From Chryseobacterium indicum (GTDB lineage Bacteria > Bacteroidota > Bacteroidia > Flavobacteriales > Weeksellaceae), in the NCBI RefSeq assembly GCF_021504595.1, contig NZ_JACSGT010000003.1, positions 649,196 through 713,195 on the forward strand: 64,000 nucleotides of DNA, given 5' to 3'. The notes beneath the pieces are model-generated. The model did not search any database and was not told the DNA's origin. It saw only the letters and a list, made by a program, of their open reading frames with translations. Both the position numbers and the translations under genes were made by a program. Positions 16,600 to 23,725 of the stretch are shown here, one piece after another. Position 1 is the stretch's first letter. Each line of letters opens with the position of its first letter.

Positions 16600-16617
16600 C
16601 ACTCACATTTGAACGAT

Positions 16618-16872
16618 ATGGCAAATCATAAATCAGCATTAAAAAGAATCAGACAAAACGAAGTAAGAAAACTTCGTAACAGATACTACCACAAGACTGC
16701 TAGAACAGCAATGAAAGTGTTAAGAAATGAAGAAGATAAGGCTGCTGCTGCAGAGCAATTGCCAAAGGTTATCTCTTTGTTGGATAAGTTAGCTAAGAAA
16801 AACATTATCCACAAAAACAAAGCAGCTAACTTAAAAAGCAAATTAACTAAGCACGTTAATAAACTAGCTTAA
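16618..16872 (+). CDS. rpsT: 30S ribosomal protein S20
   Basis: An 84-residue, very basic protein with the S20 pattern: [15 protein letters not shown] at the N-terminus, [13 protein letters not shown] near residues 22-34, and [22 protein letters not shown] near the C-terminus. It binds 16S rRNA as a helical bundle early in 30S assembly. A longer frame starting at 16597 includes seven leader codons and lies upstream of the likely transcript start. Two tRNA-Glu genes follow and probably ride on the same transcript. Confidence 0.96.
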   Translation: MANHKSALKRIRQNEVRKLRNRYYHKTARTAMKVLRNEEDKAAAAEQLPKVISLLDKLAKKNIIHKNKAANLKSKLTKHVNKLA

Positions 16873-16883
16873 TAAGTATAGTT

Positions 16884-16955
16884 GGCCCGTTCGTCTATCG
16901 GTTAGGACCTCAGATTTTCATTCTGGTAAGAGGGGTTCGATTCCCCTACGGGCTA
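16884..16955 (+). tRNA. tRNA-Glu (anticodon UUC), copy 2
   Basis: A 72-base cloverleaf without encoded CCA. Acceptor GGCCCGT pairs with ACGGGCT, anticodon loop TTTTCAT gives TTC. It begins 11 bases after rpsT and is identical to the copy at 17049. Confidence 0.93.
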
Positions 16956-17048
16956 CAAAACTTAATTACTACTCTAACCTGGTAATTAATAAGAGTTGAT
17001 ACTTATAAAAACAAAAAACTAACCCTGCGATTTTCGCAGAAATTAGAT

Positions 17049-17120
17049 GGCCCGTTCGTCTATCGGTTAGGACCTCAGATTTTCATTCTGGTAAGAGGGG
17101 TTCGATTCCCCTACGGGCTA
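17049..17120 (+). tRNA. tRNA-Glu (anticodon UUC), copy 3
   Basis: Identical in all 72 bases to the gene at 16884 and also lacking encoded CCA. The 93-base spacer between the two holds an 8-bp hairpin (near 16963-16990) and a CTGCGA/TCGCAG hairpin just before this tRNA, possibly processing sites. Confidence 0.93.
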
Positions 17121-17123
17121 CTT

Positions 17124-17157
17124 AAAGAGATTCAATTTTTTGGATCTCTTTTTTTGT
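17124..17157 (+). terminator. Terminator of the rpsT-tRNA-Glu unit
   Basis: AAAGAGATTC pairs with GGATCTCTTT (one G-U), 11-base loop, then a run of T. Confidence 0.85.
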
Positions 17158-17226
17158 TTATTCATCTTGCAGAAAACCATCTATTTCATCTCATTCTTAA
17201 TATTAATTACTACAGTTTAGAAAAAG

Positions 17227-17257
17227 AAAAACCTCCACTGTACAATGAAGGTTTTGG
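17227..17257 (-). terminator. Terminator of the MbnP/MbnH/barrel operon
   Basis: On the minus strand AAAACCTTCA pairs with TGGAGGTTTT (one G-U) around TTGTACAG and is followed by T-rich sequence. Confidence 0.75.
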
Positions 17258-17276
17258 GTAGAATTATATATTAAAG

Positions 17277-18218
17277 TTATATTCCGAAATTCACGAAAAC
17301 GCTGAATCGGGATTTGGCTTCTATGTCTCCTCCTGCAAGATTTGTGTAAGCAGGAAGCATTACTTCACTTCCCAAACTGAATTTTTTGTAGGAGGCTTCA
17401 AAACCCAGCTTGCCGTATAAAGCGCTTCCGGCAGTTTTAGGCATTACTTCTCCAAACTGTCTGTTCCAGTCGTAGACTTCCCCCTGCATTCCGAATTTTC
17501 CGGATATAATACTGTTTTCATTTTTCCAGAGTCTGTAAAATCCTGTCGCTGCATAATTCCACTGGTTACCGAAACGGTAATGTTTTTTGTTTTCTGTTTT
17601 TAAAGTATAATCTGTATTCAGCAATACCGCCAGTTTATCTTTCTGAAATTTGTAATTCAGAACCGTCTGATAATCCCAGCTTCCTGTTCCAAGCTGAAAA
17701 CTGGGATTTACTCCGGTGATTCCTTTTTCATCAAACTTTCCGATCGGAATTTTCACACCGAAACCTCCGTTCAGTTGATGGGAAGAATCTTTGGAATCGA
17801 TAATCTGGTAGATTCCCATCACATTCGCATCCCCGATTCCTTCAATTTTTATATCTCCCTGTAATGCTTTCTTGGTGTGAAACTGAAACGGAATACTTGC
17901 ATACACACTTACATTTTTAGCAAGCGGAATTTTTCCCCAAAGCTGAACCGTATTGAAATACTGATCCTGCGTAAGATCATTGACGAATAAATTTTCTTTG
18001 GCTCTGTAATGTTGTGCAAAATATTTAACGCCGATAAACTGAGGATTCAGCAAAGATTCAAAACCGGAAGAACCGTTTCCTGCGGCGCAGCCACATGCAT
18101 CACAATCATCAAAGAACATTGGATTGAGTTCTTTGGGAATAAATAAACTGTCATTGATTTCTTTTGCCTGACTAAAAAAGCATCCGGCTAAACCCAATGT
18201 TAAAAATACCTTCTTCAT
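17277..18218 (-). CDS. Outer-membrane beta-barrel protein of the MbnP/MbnH operon
   Basis: A 313-residue exported protein from the ATG at 18218; the frame extends to a TTG at 18236 inside mbnH but the ATG gives a clean signal peptide (KKVFLTLGLAGCFFSQA). After the signal comes a cysteine motif DDCDACGCAAG near residues 37-47, then a series of amphipathic beta strands ending in FVNFGI, with terminal aromatic/hydrophobic residues as in barrel proteins. Blocks such as IPFQFH and GFGVKIPIGKF fit the 'transporter' barrel family often found next to di-heme peroxidases. It begins 7 bases after the mbnH stop. Likely role: passage or docking of a metal or metallo-complex at the outer membrane (inferred). 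Confidence 0.65.
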   Translation of the reverse strand: MKKVFLTLGLAGCFFSQAKEINDSLFIPKELNPMFFDDCDACGCAAGNGSSGFESLLNPQFIGVKYFAQHYRAKENLFVNDLTQDQYFNTVQLWGKIPLAKNVSVYASIPFQFHTKKALQGDIKIEGIGDANVMGIYQIIDSKDSSHQLNGGFGVKIPIGKFDEKGITGVNPSFQLGTGSWDYQTVLNYKFQKDKLAVLLNTDYTLKTENKKHYRFGNQWNYAATGFYRLWKNENSIISGKFGMQGEVYDWNRQFGEVMPKTAGSALYGKLGFEASYKKFSLGSEVMLPAYTNLAGGDIEAKSRFSVFVNFGI

Positions 18219-18225
18219 AATTTTA

Positions 18226-19302
18226 TTATTCTGCAAATTTTGGATTCGTTATAAAAGTTTTATCGCTTAACGTTTTCAGAAAAGCGATGATGTTCTGTTT
18301 TTCAGAAGCGGTCATCGGAATTCCGGTGTGTCCGTTTTGTTTCAGCAACGGATCGAGGTTGGGCTGGTTTTCTACATTATCAGAATAAAAATTCATGACT
18401 GCTTCTAAACTGTAAAATCTTCCGTCGTGCATGTACGGAGCGGTATATTCTACATTTCTGAGACTTGGAACCCGAAATTTCATATTGTCATTCCAATCCA
18501 GCGTTACTCTGTATCTTCCTCTGTCGCCAAATTGTGTATTGTAATACATTCCCGTATTCCGATAACTTTCATCGGTAAATAAATCTCCTGAATGACAAGC
18601 CGCACATTTATTCTGAAACAGGGCCATTCCCTGATTTTCTTCAGTACTGAAAACGGCGTTTCCTTTTTTCATCCGGTCGTATTTTGAATCGGCAGAAATC
18701 ATGGTTGCCATAAACTGCGAAATGGCTTTGAGAATTTTTTCACCGGTAATATTTTCGTCCCCGAATGCGGCTTTAAACATTTTCTTGTAATTTGCATCGG
18801 CATTTAATTTTCCTACCGCTTCAGGAAGAGAACTGTCCATCTCAAAATCTGTGGTGATGGGAACCAGAGATCTTTCATCCAGGTTGTGACCGACTCCGTC
18901 CCAAGTGTAATTTTTCAGAAAAGCCATATTCTGTATCGGCGGTGCATTTCGGATGCCTAATCTATCATCAATTCCATGACTTACGGCATGACCGTGGTGG
19001 GTAAAAGCATATTCCTGAATATGGCAGAATCCGCATGAGATGGTATTATTTCTGGATAATTTTCCTTCGTAAAAAAGTTTTTTTCCCAATGCTACTCCAT
19101 TCACCGTGACCGGATTTCCTGTAATATCGAAAGTGATGTCCGGAAAACCCGCAGGTTTGTCGAGACGATAGGCTTCATCTTTTGGCAAAGGTTCAATAAC
19201 CTCATCGCTTGTGCAGGAAGTTAATGCAAAAGCCAGAAAAAACACGAAAATCCAAAGAGAGCAGGATTGCCCTCTTTTGGATTGCTGAAAACAATTAATC
19301 AT
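18226..19302 (-). CDS. Di-heme MauG/cytochrome-c-peroxidase-like protein, MbnH-type
   Basis: A 358-residue lipoprotein: hydrophobic signal with lipobox LTSC (Cys30). Two c-type heme sites are visible, CGFCH at 90-94 and CAACH at 233-237. Family blocks LGKKLFYEGKLS, RNAPPIQNMAF, KFRVPSLRNVEYTAPYMHDG and LEAVMNFY match the bacterial di-heme peroxidase group. The gene overlaps the mbnP-type gene by 8 bases. In Methylosinus the MbnH partner oxidises a tryptophan of MbnP to kynurenine to create a copper site; the same reaction is a reasonable inference here. A simple H2O2-removing peroxidase is the alternative. Confidence 0.87.
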   Translation of the reverse strand: MINCFQQSKRGQSCSLWIFVFFLAFALTSCTSDEVIEPLPKDEAYRLDKPAGFPDITFDITGNPVTVNGVALGKKLFYEGKLSRNNTISCGFCHIQEYAFTHHGHAVSHGIDDRLGIRNAPPIQNMAFLKNYTWDGVGHNLDERSLVPITTDFEMDSSLPEAVGKLNADANYKKMFKAAFGDENITGEKILKAISQFMATMISADSKYDRMKKGNAVFSTEENQGMALFQNKCAACHSGDLFTDESYRNTGMYYNTQFGDRGRYRVTLDWNDNMKFRVPSLRNVEYTAPYMHDGRFYSLEAVMNFYSDNVENQPNLDPLLKQNGHTGIPMTASEKQNIIAFLKTLSDKTFITNPKFAE

Positions 19303-20122
19303 TGTGAACGTGATCTACTTTAAACATTTTTGAAATATTATTGGTAACATTCACCAGATGCTGGTTTGATCCCATTGCCATATCGTTGGAATTATCCAGC
19401 GTTAAAGAAGTCTGTCCGCTCAGATATTGGTTAAGATCTGCCAGAATATGAACGGAAGGGGTAATTTCTTTTGATACTCTTGCCGTTGAAGGAAAATCAA
19501 GGGTAATTTCACGGTAAAGATCGGGTGTATTGTTGGCTGAAGTATTCCCCATGTTTCCGCAGTGGTTCATGAATTCTGTAGTAGCTGAAGAGGTTCCGTA
19601 TTTTCCTTCGAGTTTTGTGAAGATGTATCCTGCAGCCCAAGACCAAGCCATTCCTGCGGTTTTTGCTTTCTGCCAGAAAATTCCCTGCCCACTTTGTCCC
19701 AAAAGATAAGCGGACTGACTGATGCCTAAACCGATTCTTACTTTTTTGTAATTGTTTTTAGGAATTTCTTTCAGGTTGATGTAATTGATTCCGGCAACAG
19801 CTTCTGCCTGATCTACGATAAAGGCTCCGTTGTCGGGATCGTTATAATGGTATTTGAATTCTCCTCCGTTTTCATCGATTAAAGTGATGTTGCTGATGAC
19901 ATATTTCAGGGTTGAAAACTGATGTTTTTGTCCGTTAACGGAAGTTTGTGTGGTCTGGTTTAAAACGATGTCTCCAAGGTTATTGAATCCGTTTTCGAAT
20001 TTTAGCTGAAGGTTTCCGGGAGTGGAATCTGCGGCCTCATCATCGTCGCTGGTTCTGCATGATGAAAGGGTGAATAAAGTAAGGGCAATAAAGAATAGTG
20101 ATAAAAATTTATAGATTTTCAT
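19295..20122 (-). CDS. MbnP-family periplasmic copper-binding lipoprotein
   Basis: A 275-residue lipoprotein: signal peptide and lipobox LSSC (Cys22). The MbnP family pattern is clear: LQLKFENGFN near 38-47, FSTLKYVISNITLIDENG near 69-86, KKVRIGLGIS near 126-135, and the tryptophan block MAWSWAAGYIFTKLEG near 158-173 (W160, W162), one of which would be the residue turned to kynurenine. His residues near the C-terminus (VHILAD, KVDHVHND) may also bind metal. It lies directly upstream of, and overlaps, the di-heme gene. Role: copper binding or uptake in the periplasm, by homology. Confidence 0.85.
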   Translation of the reverse strand: MKIYKFLSLFFIALTLFTLSSCRTSDDDEAADSTPGNLQLKFENGFNNLGDIVLNQTTQTSVNGQKHQFSTLKYVISNITLIDENGGEFKYHYNDPDNGAFIVDQAEAVAGINYINLKEIPKNNYKKVRIGLGISQSAYLLGQSGQGIFWQKAKTAGMAWSWAAGYIFTKLEGKYGTSSATTEFMNHCGNMGNTSANNTPDLYREITLDFPSTARVSKEITPSVHILADLNQYLSGQTSLTLDNSNDMAMGSNQHLVNVTNNISKMFKVDHVHND

Positions 20123-20154
20123 TGTTGATTTTTTAGTGATAAAATATATTGATA

Positions 20155-20284
20155 TGCCCCATCGCGATAGGGATGGAAGCGGTTATCCTTTTTTTGGATT
20201 CTGACGAATGGAAGAATCTAAAAAAAGATAGTAGCGGACAGCCCGACCCGTGCAGCGGGAAAAGCCAGGGAAAGGGGATCGCCC
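20155..20284 (+). ncRNA. Structured RNA candidate (Flavo-1-like)
   Basis: About 130 bases that are much richer in G+C than their surroundings and have no reading frame. Visible pairings: TCCTTTTTTTGGATTC with GAATCTAAAAAAAGA (a long internal stem), CCCG..GCGGG (a short stem near 20244-20260), and GC-rich ends (GCCCC...GGGGATCGCCC). The phrases GGAAGCGG, ATCCTTTT, AAAAGAT, AGCGGACAGCCCGACCCG recur in intergenic regions of many flavobacteria and fit my memory of the Flavo-1 candidate RNA motif. Orientation and class are from recall, not a search. It lies just upstream of the mbnP gene on the other strand. Confidence 0.45.
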
Positions 20285-20303
20285 AAAATGATAAAATGAT
20301 GCA

Positions 20304-20672
20304 CTAAAAAACCGGTGGTCTGAAAATAGGTTTTAAAAACAGAAAGGAATACGCGGTTTCGTACAGAAAATGAGCGTTTGAAAAGAATACGTTTTCTGTT
20401 GTATGGATTTTGGTGATTTCAGGAAGAAGGTATATATCAAGAAGTTTCTGTCCTGAATTTTTTGTTTTGTTTAAAGGGGAAGAATCCGTGTCATTCGTTT
20501 TGGCAATCTCCTTGCTCAGATAACATTTTCCGTTACAGTGAATTTCGGGATTGCTTTTGTTGACACATAATACTTCGGAGATGTAATGATAATTTACAGC
20601 ATATTCCACCAATGGTACCAGAGGTCTGAATACCACAAATAAGGTGAGAAATATGCTGCAAATTAAGTTCAC
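20304..20672 (-). CDS. Small membrane protein with C...C-x-GKCYL motif (copy A)
   Basis: A 122-residue protein starting at GTG (20672), 4 bases after the superoxide dismutase stop. An N-terminal hydrophobic segment (residues 3-24, with RPLVPLVEYAVNYHY) is followed by a cysteine motif LCVNKSNPEIHCNGKCYLSKEIAK (C36, C46, C50) and ends in an aromatic, proline-rich tail (FLKPIFRPPVF). It is clearly paralogous to the gene at 22782: shared RP-x-x-PL-x-x-YAVNY, LC-x-N, C-x-GKCY and K/E-E-x-AKT. The Cys spacing suggests metal binding on the periplasmic side. No described family known to me. Confidence 0.7.
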   Translation of the reverse strand: MNLICSIFLTLFVVFRPLVPLVEYAVNYHYISEVLCVNKSNPEIHCNGKCYLSKEIAKTNDTDSSPLNKTKNSGQKLLDIYLLPEITKIHTTENVFFSNAHFLYETAYSFLFLKPIFRPPVF

Positions 20673-20676
20673 TGGA

Positions 20677-21351
20677 TTATTTTTTGCTGATGGCTTCTTC
20701 GTATCTTCTGCTGATTTCTTTCCAGTTGGTTACGTTCCAGATCGCTGTTAAATAATCTGCTCTTTTGTTCTGATATTTCAGGTAATACGCGTGTTCCCAA
20801 ACATCGATCCCAAAAATTGGGGTTCCTTTTTCTTCTACAACGTCCATTAAAGGGTTATCCTGATTGGGTGTTGAGGAAACAAATAATTTTCCGCTCTTAT
20901 CCACAGAAAGCCATGCCCATCCTGATCCGAAACGGTCTGCTCCTGCTTTTGCCATCTTTGCTTTAAAAGCATCCATGCTTCCGAATGTTTCGTTGATTGC
21001 TTTTGCCAGTTTTGCAGAAGGCTGTGTATTTTTTTCCGGAGTTAAAACGGTCCAGAACAACTCATGGTTGTAATGTCCTCCTGCGTTATTTCTTACGGCA
21101 GCCGGTAATTTTGAGGCATTCGACATGATCTCGAATAAGGTCTGTTTTTCCTGCGGCGTTCCTGCGATTGCCTTATTCAGGTTCGCAACATAGGCTGCTG
21201 CGTGTTTGGAATAATGAATTTCCATTGTCTGTGCATCGATATTTCCTTCCAACGCATTGTAAGCATACGGCAACGGTGTCTGCTTAAACTGTGCAAACGC
21301 AAACTGCGCTGCAAAAACTGCACTAAGGGCAGCTACTTTCAAAATCTTCAT
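20677..21351 (-). CDS. Exported Fe/Mn superoxide dismutase
   Basis: A 224-residue Fe/Mn SOD preceded by a signal peptide (residues 1-21, [17 protein letters not shown]). Metal ligands are in place: His46 (MEIHYSKH), His96 ([10 protein letters not shown]), Asp183 and His187 (DVWEHAYY). It converts superoxide to H2O2 and O2, here outside the cytoplasm, which would feed or protect the neighbouring di-heme peroxidase and copper proteins. Fe versus Mn cannot be settled by eye. It is followed within 4 bases by the small Cys-motif gene and lies about 100 bases after the SCO gene. Confidence 0.93.
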   Translation of the reverse strand: MKILKVAALSAVFAAQFAFAQFKQTPLPYAYNALEGNIDAQTMEIHYSKHAAAYVANLNKAIAGTPQEKQTLFEIMSNASKLPAAVRNNAGGHYNHELFWTVLTPEKNTQPSAKLAKAINETFGSMDAFKAKMAKAGADRFGSGWAWLSVDKSGKLFVSSTPNQDNPLMDVVEEKGTPIFGIDVWEHAYYLKYQNKRADYLTAIWNVTNWKEISRRYEEAISKK

Positions 21352-21455
21352 ACTATTTTATTTTTATATGGTTTATTCTGTCTGGGTGATGGATGCCTGA
21401 AGTTCTTTACATACTCCATAAAACTTCCAGCCTCTAACTTCCATCTTCCAAATCT

Positions 21456-22136
21456 CTATTTTAACAATTTCTTAATATCTTCTATTAATATTTCTCTGTC
21501 GGGATGGTATTTTCCTGTCAGTTTCGGAGTCTTTCCTTCGGGATCTTCATAGTTTAATCCCGAATAATATAAAATCGGCATATTGTCTTTATTGTAGCGG
21601 CAGCGGATGTTTCCATCTTTATCTACAAGGGCAATCATTCCGCTGTGATTCAGGTTTTCACCTTCGTCTTCCTTATCTCCGACATAGATATTGAACTGAT
21701 CTGCCAGTTTCCCGATATAGTCTCTGTCTCCGGTAAGAAAATGCCAGTTCGGAGATTTTACCCCGATTCTGTCGGCGTGTTCTTTTAACTTTTCCGGCGT
21801 ATCATTTTCCGGATCAATGCTTATGGAGATGATTCCGAAACCGGGATTGTTAATCTCCTCTTCAATGGCTCTCATGTTGGTGTTCATGACCGGACAAATC
21901 GTCGGGCATCTGCTGAAGAAATATTCTACCAGATATACTTTTCCGAGCATATCTTTATTGGTGATGGTTTTGTTGTTCTGATCGGTTAATTTGAAATCCG
22001 GAACTTTCATCACGGTATACAAATTCTTTTTGAAATACCCCATTCCGATACCGATTCCCACAAAAAGCATAGCGATAATTACAATCGGAACGACTACTTT
22101 GCTTTTGGAATTGCTGGTCTTTTTATTTTTTGGCAT
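21456..22136 (-). CDS. SCO-family copper chaperone
   Basis: A 226-residue protein from ATG 22136; the frame extends upstream to 22178 but that part overlaps the YHS gene further and adds a basic tail. One membrane anchor (VVVPIVIIAMLFVGIGIGMGY) near residues 13-33, then a thioredoxin-like SCO1/SenC domain with the copper site CPTIC (CxxxC) in FFSRCPTICPVM and a distal His in NLNHSGMIALVD. It delivers copper to cytochrome oxidase or keeps copper/thiol redox balance in the periplasm. Start overlaps the YHS gene end by 14 bases, so the two are coupled. Confidence 0.9.
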   Translation of the reverse strand: MPKNKKTSNSKSKVVVPIVIIAMLFVGIGIGMGYFKKNLYTVMKVPDFKLTDQNNKTITNKDMLGKVYLVEYFFSRCPTICPVMNTNMRAIEEEINNPGFGIISISIDPENDTPEKLKEHADRIGVKSPNWHFLTGDRDYIGKLADQFNIYVGDKEDEGENLNHSGMIALVDKDGNIRCRYNKDNMPILYYSGLNYEDPEGKTPKLTGKYHPDREILIEDIKKLLK

Positions 22137-22398
22137 ACTTCTCAGGATTCTTTTTGAATTCATCTTTACAGTAAGCACTGCAAAAACCGTACGTTTTATT
22201 TTTATAGACTGCCGTATCTTTCATATCGGCTTCAGTGGGCATATTGCAGATGGGATCTACTGCATTGGCAAATTTCACTGTTTTTGTTCCGGAATTTGCG
22301 GTTGTTTTTGCTTTTTTATGCTTTACTTTAGGAGTTTCCTGTGCACATGCCATTAATGAAACAGACAATAGTGCTGTTAAAATAAGTTTTGATTTCAT
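22123..22398 (-). CDS. YHS-domain lipoprotein
   Basis: A 91-residue lipoprotein: signal peptide with lipobox LMAC (Cys18), a Lys/Thr-rich spacer, and a YHS domain from about residue 47 (VDPICNMPTEADMKDTAVYKNKTYGFCS...C). Conserved cysteines (DPIC, FCSAYC) are those linked with metal handling, mostly copper, in this family. It is the first gene of a coupled pair with SCO, which supports copper delivery or sensing in the periplasm. Confidence 0.85.
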   Translation of the reverse strand: MKSKLILTALLSVSLMACAQETPKVKHKKAKTTANSGTKTVKFANAVDPICNMPTEADMKDTAVYKNKTYGFCSAYCKDEFKKNPEKYAKK

Positions 22399-22781
22399 TT
22401 TTATTTACATTGAAATTAATAATATTTGAATGATTGATTTTTTAACTAGACTTACTAATGAATTTCTTGCTTATCCTTGATTAATCATAATGCTTTCTAA
22501 CGCAAAGATCGCTAAGATTTTTTTTATATACCTACTGTTTTTAAGTTCGCAAAGGCGTTTCACTCAGCAAAGAACTCAAAGGCTTTTCAATTATGACAAA
22601 TTATGGACAGTCATATATTGCTTAATTTTAACGCAGAGTTTGTAAGAGCTTTTGAATAGTAACTTCTTTTTAAGTTCGTGAAGGTACTTCGACAAGCTCA
22701 GCATAAACTAAACACTTAGCGAGTGATAGCTAGAAACTTTATTCACAATTAATTCAGTTAAAAAATTAGCTGAAAATAATA
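22399..22781. repeat. Intergenic region with REP-like repeats
   Basis: No gene in these 383 bases. The region holds degenerate repeat phrases of the type AACGCAAAGATCGCTAAGATTTTT, AAGTTCGCAAAGGCGTTTCACTCAGCAAAG and, at 22686-22702, ACTTCGACAAGCTCAGC, which is a short palindromic phrase met in many bacterial REP-type repeats. It separates the YHS-SCO unit from the second small Cys-motif gene. Confidence 0.45.
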
Positions 22782-23144
22782 TTAAACTAAAGGAGGATGG
22801 AATATTCTGGAAAAATATTCTGAAGTATGGAAATTTATGTATCGTGAATCTGATTTTTTGTTTGAAACATCAAACTGATTGTTTACCGAAAAGAAAAGAA
22901 TTTCATGGGAGATAAAAACATCAATTCCTGAAATTTTTACTGTCTGATTGTTATTGGACTGTTTTTCTGTTTTTGCCAGTTCTTTTTCTACGTAACATTT
23001 TCCTTTGCAGGTAGATTGTGGAATGTTTCTGTTTTCGCAAAGGTTTTTTACGATATAGTCATAATTAACGGCGTAATTAATCAAGGGCAAAACGGGACGT
23101 AATGCAATCGTAAAAATGATAAATATGGAAACGAAAAACTTCAA
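22782..23144 (-). CDS. Small membrane protein with C...C-x-GKCYV motif (copy B)
   Basis: A 120-residue paralogue of the gene at 20304, starting at TTG (23144). Hydrophobic N-terminus (FFVSIFIIFTIALRPVLPLINYAVNYDY), cysteine motif LCENRNIPQSTCKGKCYVEKELAK (C36, C46, C50, in the same spacing), and a proline/aromatic C-terminus (IFHPPLV). Both copies have non-ATG starts. It lies alone between two repeat-rich gaps and upstream, in transcription order, of the YHS-SCO-SOD-MbnP cluster. Metal binding is inferred from the Cys spacing and the context. Confidence 0.68.
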   Translation of the reverse strand: MKFFVSIFIIFTIALRPVLPLINYAVNYDYIVKNLCENRNIPQSTCKGKCYVEKELAKTEKQSNNNQTVKISGIDVFISHEILFFSVNNQFDVSNKKSDSRYINFHTSEYFSRIFHPPLV

Positions 23145-23305
23145 TGCGATATTCTACTATACAAATATACTACTGAAATTTTGTTTAAAGGCAAATTATG
23201 ATGAAAGTCAGTTTTGATAATGGTTTAATTGTACGTTTTATTTTCACAAAGATTTCTCAGATTCCAAAGCTTCGGATGAATAATTTAAAGCATTAAAAAT
23301 CTTAA

Positions 23306-23573
23306 TAATCTGTGGGAGCTTTATATTTTCTCCCGCAGATTTTGCAGATAAAGCTGATTATTATTTTATCACGAAAACCACAGATTTTCACATATGAATA
23401 AAATACTTTATGATGAAACTATAGAATCTGCGAAATCTGCATAATCTGCGAGAGCTTTATATTTCTCCCGTGGATTTTGCGGATAAAGCTGATTATTATT
23501 TTATCATGAAACTATGGATTTTCACAGATGAGTAAAATACTTTATGATGACTAAAAAGAATCTGCGTAACCTG
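23306..23573. repeat. Direct tandem repeat, two copies of about 136 bp
   Basis: Copy 1 at 23306-23441 and copy 2 at 23442-23573 are diverged direct repeats. Each starts TAATCTG(T/C)G(G/A)GAGCTTTATATTT, includes TCTCCCG(C/T)(A/G)GATTTTGC(A/G)GATAAAGC, TTATTATTTTATCA(C/T)GAAA, and ends with TACTTTATGATGA. Each contains an imperfect palindrome (CTGCGGGAG...CTCCCGCAG type). Non-coding; part of the 581-base gap before the P-type ATPase gene. Confidence 0.75.
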
Positions 23574-23588
23574 TAGGAGAAAAATAAA

Positions 23589-23656
23589 TTTTGGCTAAAG
23601 CCGGATTGAAAAATTCATCCTTGTAAACGGGCTAAAGCCCGTTCCTATTGATGATT
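23589..23656. repeat. REP-like palindromic element (GGGCTAAAGCCCG)
   Basis: GGCTAAAGCC at 23592-23601 and AACGGGCTAAAGCCCGTT at 23626-23643, joined by GGATTGAAAAATTCATCC, which is itself a hairpin. Three nested palindromes in 68 bases. This sequence type is recalled as common in Chryseobacterium intergenic DNA. Confidence 0.6.
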
Positions 23657-23725
23657 AAACAGCTTTTTGACAATATATTCGCAATACAATAAGTTTCTAT
23701 CATTCTACTTCCCTCTTCCGGCTTA

